Assembly (NCBI GenBank): GCA_025716855.1
Contig: JAIXMQ010000012.1
Coordinates: forward strand, 434,001-498,000
Length of the DNA stretch: 64,000 nucleotides
Source: Pilaira anomala
Taxonomy: Eukaryota > Mucoromycota > Mucoromycetes > Mucorales > Mucoraceae
Reading direction: 5' to 3'
Shown: positions 63,468 to 64,000 of the stretch, piece after piece
How positions within the stretch are numbered: the stretch's first letter is position 1
How the letters are laid out: each line of letters starts with the position of its first letter
Notes under the pieces: generated by a model
What the model saw: only the letters and a program-made list of their open reading frames with translations
Database searches by the model: none
What the model was told of the DNA's origin: nothing
Made by a program: the position numbers and the translations under genes

Positions 63468-64000
63468 GTTGAATTTATGAATTTATGAATTTATGATATA
63501 ATAAAAGAAAAAAAAAAGTACGTTACAGATGGAATGAAAAAAGGTTTGTATAACAAATATATGTCAATGACTTTATATTTTGATGAATCGTTATGAAAGA
63601 GAAAATCCAGCAAGGAATGCTCATTTATTCTATTGTTTTGTTTGGGAATGCAAAAACGGATAATTGAGTATATACTACTGTTAATTTAGAAATATCGTGA
63701 AAATTGAAGTGAGTTTCATGTAAATAAAAAAAAAAAAACTTATTTTCTGATATTAGACAACTTGTTGTATATGCAGTGCATATTCTGGTCCAGTTTAACA
63801 TTAAATACACTAAGGGATGATTAAAGGGATAAAAAAAAAGCCATGTGTATGTATATGTGTAATGTGTATATGTGTCTCATATGATGTACAAACTCTTCTG
63901 AATTTGATAGGCTCGCTTAAAAGTATATAGATGGACTAGAATCATTTGTCTATAAATGAAAATGATTACATTTTCAAAACATTTATATATTGAGCTTTAT
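63468..64000. other. right edge, no gene seen
   Basis: AT-rich with a threefold GAATTTAT repeat (63473-63494). Probably the upstream region of the chitinase-like gene. A gene starting beyond the edge cannot be excluded. Confidence 0.5.

Noticed and set aside
63625..63810. Small ORF at the right edge
   Set aside because: 61 codons of Phe, Thr and Tyr with no motif or splicing support.

Overview
The window is nuclear DNA of a fungus. It has many small introns with GT..AG ends, polyT-rich AT-heavy spacers, and clearly fungal proteins: a PDR-type ABC transporter, class III-type GH18 chitinases, EPL1, Doa10 and a Zn2Cys6 factor. The homopolymer-rich, compact, short-intron style, the GH9 cellulase and the Lys/Thr-linker RlpA-like protein point to an early-diverging lineage. 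Mucoromycota, probably Mucorales, is my inference and is not proven by the sequence. I see no organellar, bacterial or viral segment, no tRNA or rRNA gene and no CRISPR array.

Layout. 1-8.4 kb: a compact HP1-like chromodomain/chromoshadow gene (-) divergent from mitochondrial bL28 (+), an acidic orphan (-), the cyclophilin-RRM protein PPIL4 (+), and convergent to it a five-exon tetraspan-like membrane protein (-). 8.4-12.8 kb: a full-size PDR/ABCG transporter (-). 14.3-16.4 kb: a likely Pop5 relic and an LRR protein with a lysine-rich tail. 16.6-21.1 kb: a repeat island with a large foldback element, a partial second copy sharing its core, and an isolated GC-rich structured segment. 22-28 kb: a two-finger C2H2 protein, EF-1alpha (+) and glycerol kinase (-). 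29-38 kb: a membrane-anchored GH9 protein (+), a Zn2Cys6 factor (-), a secreted RlpA-like protein (-) and a MIF-family protein (-). 39-48 kb: Doa10/MARCH6 ubiquitin ligase (-), a DH-PH RhoGEF (+) and the NuA4 subunit EPL1 (+). 48-64 kb: chitinase with CBM19 (-), a Mg-chelatase/MoxR-like protein without visible Walker motifs (-), PARN deadenylase (+), an MCT-type MFS transporter (+), a low-complexity acidic protein (-) and a second GH18 chitinase-like protein (-).

The genes are mostly unrelated housekeeping and accessory genes, with no operon-like cluster. Weak themes are wall or polysaccharide remodelling (two GH18, GH9, RlpA-like) and chromatin/RNA (HP1-like, EPL1, PPIL4, PARN, Pop5 relic). 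Several genes were rebuilt from exons too short for ORF calling; every exon junction quoted keeps reading frame. I did not find a convincing new multi-gene system. The most unusual items are the foldback element, the GC-rich structured island, the GH9 with Asn in place of its usual catalytic Asp, the minimal HP1-like protein and the decayed Pop5.
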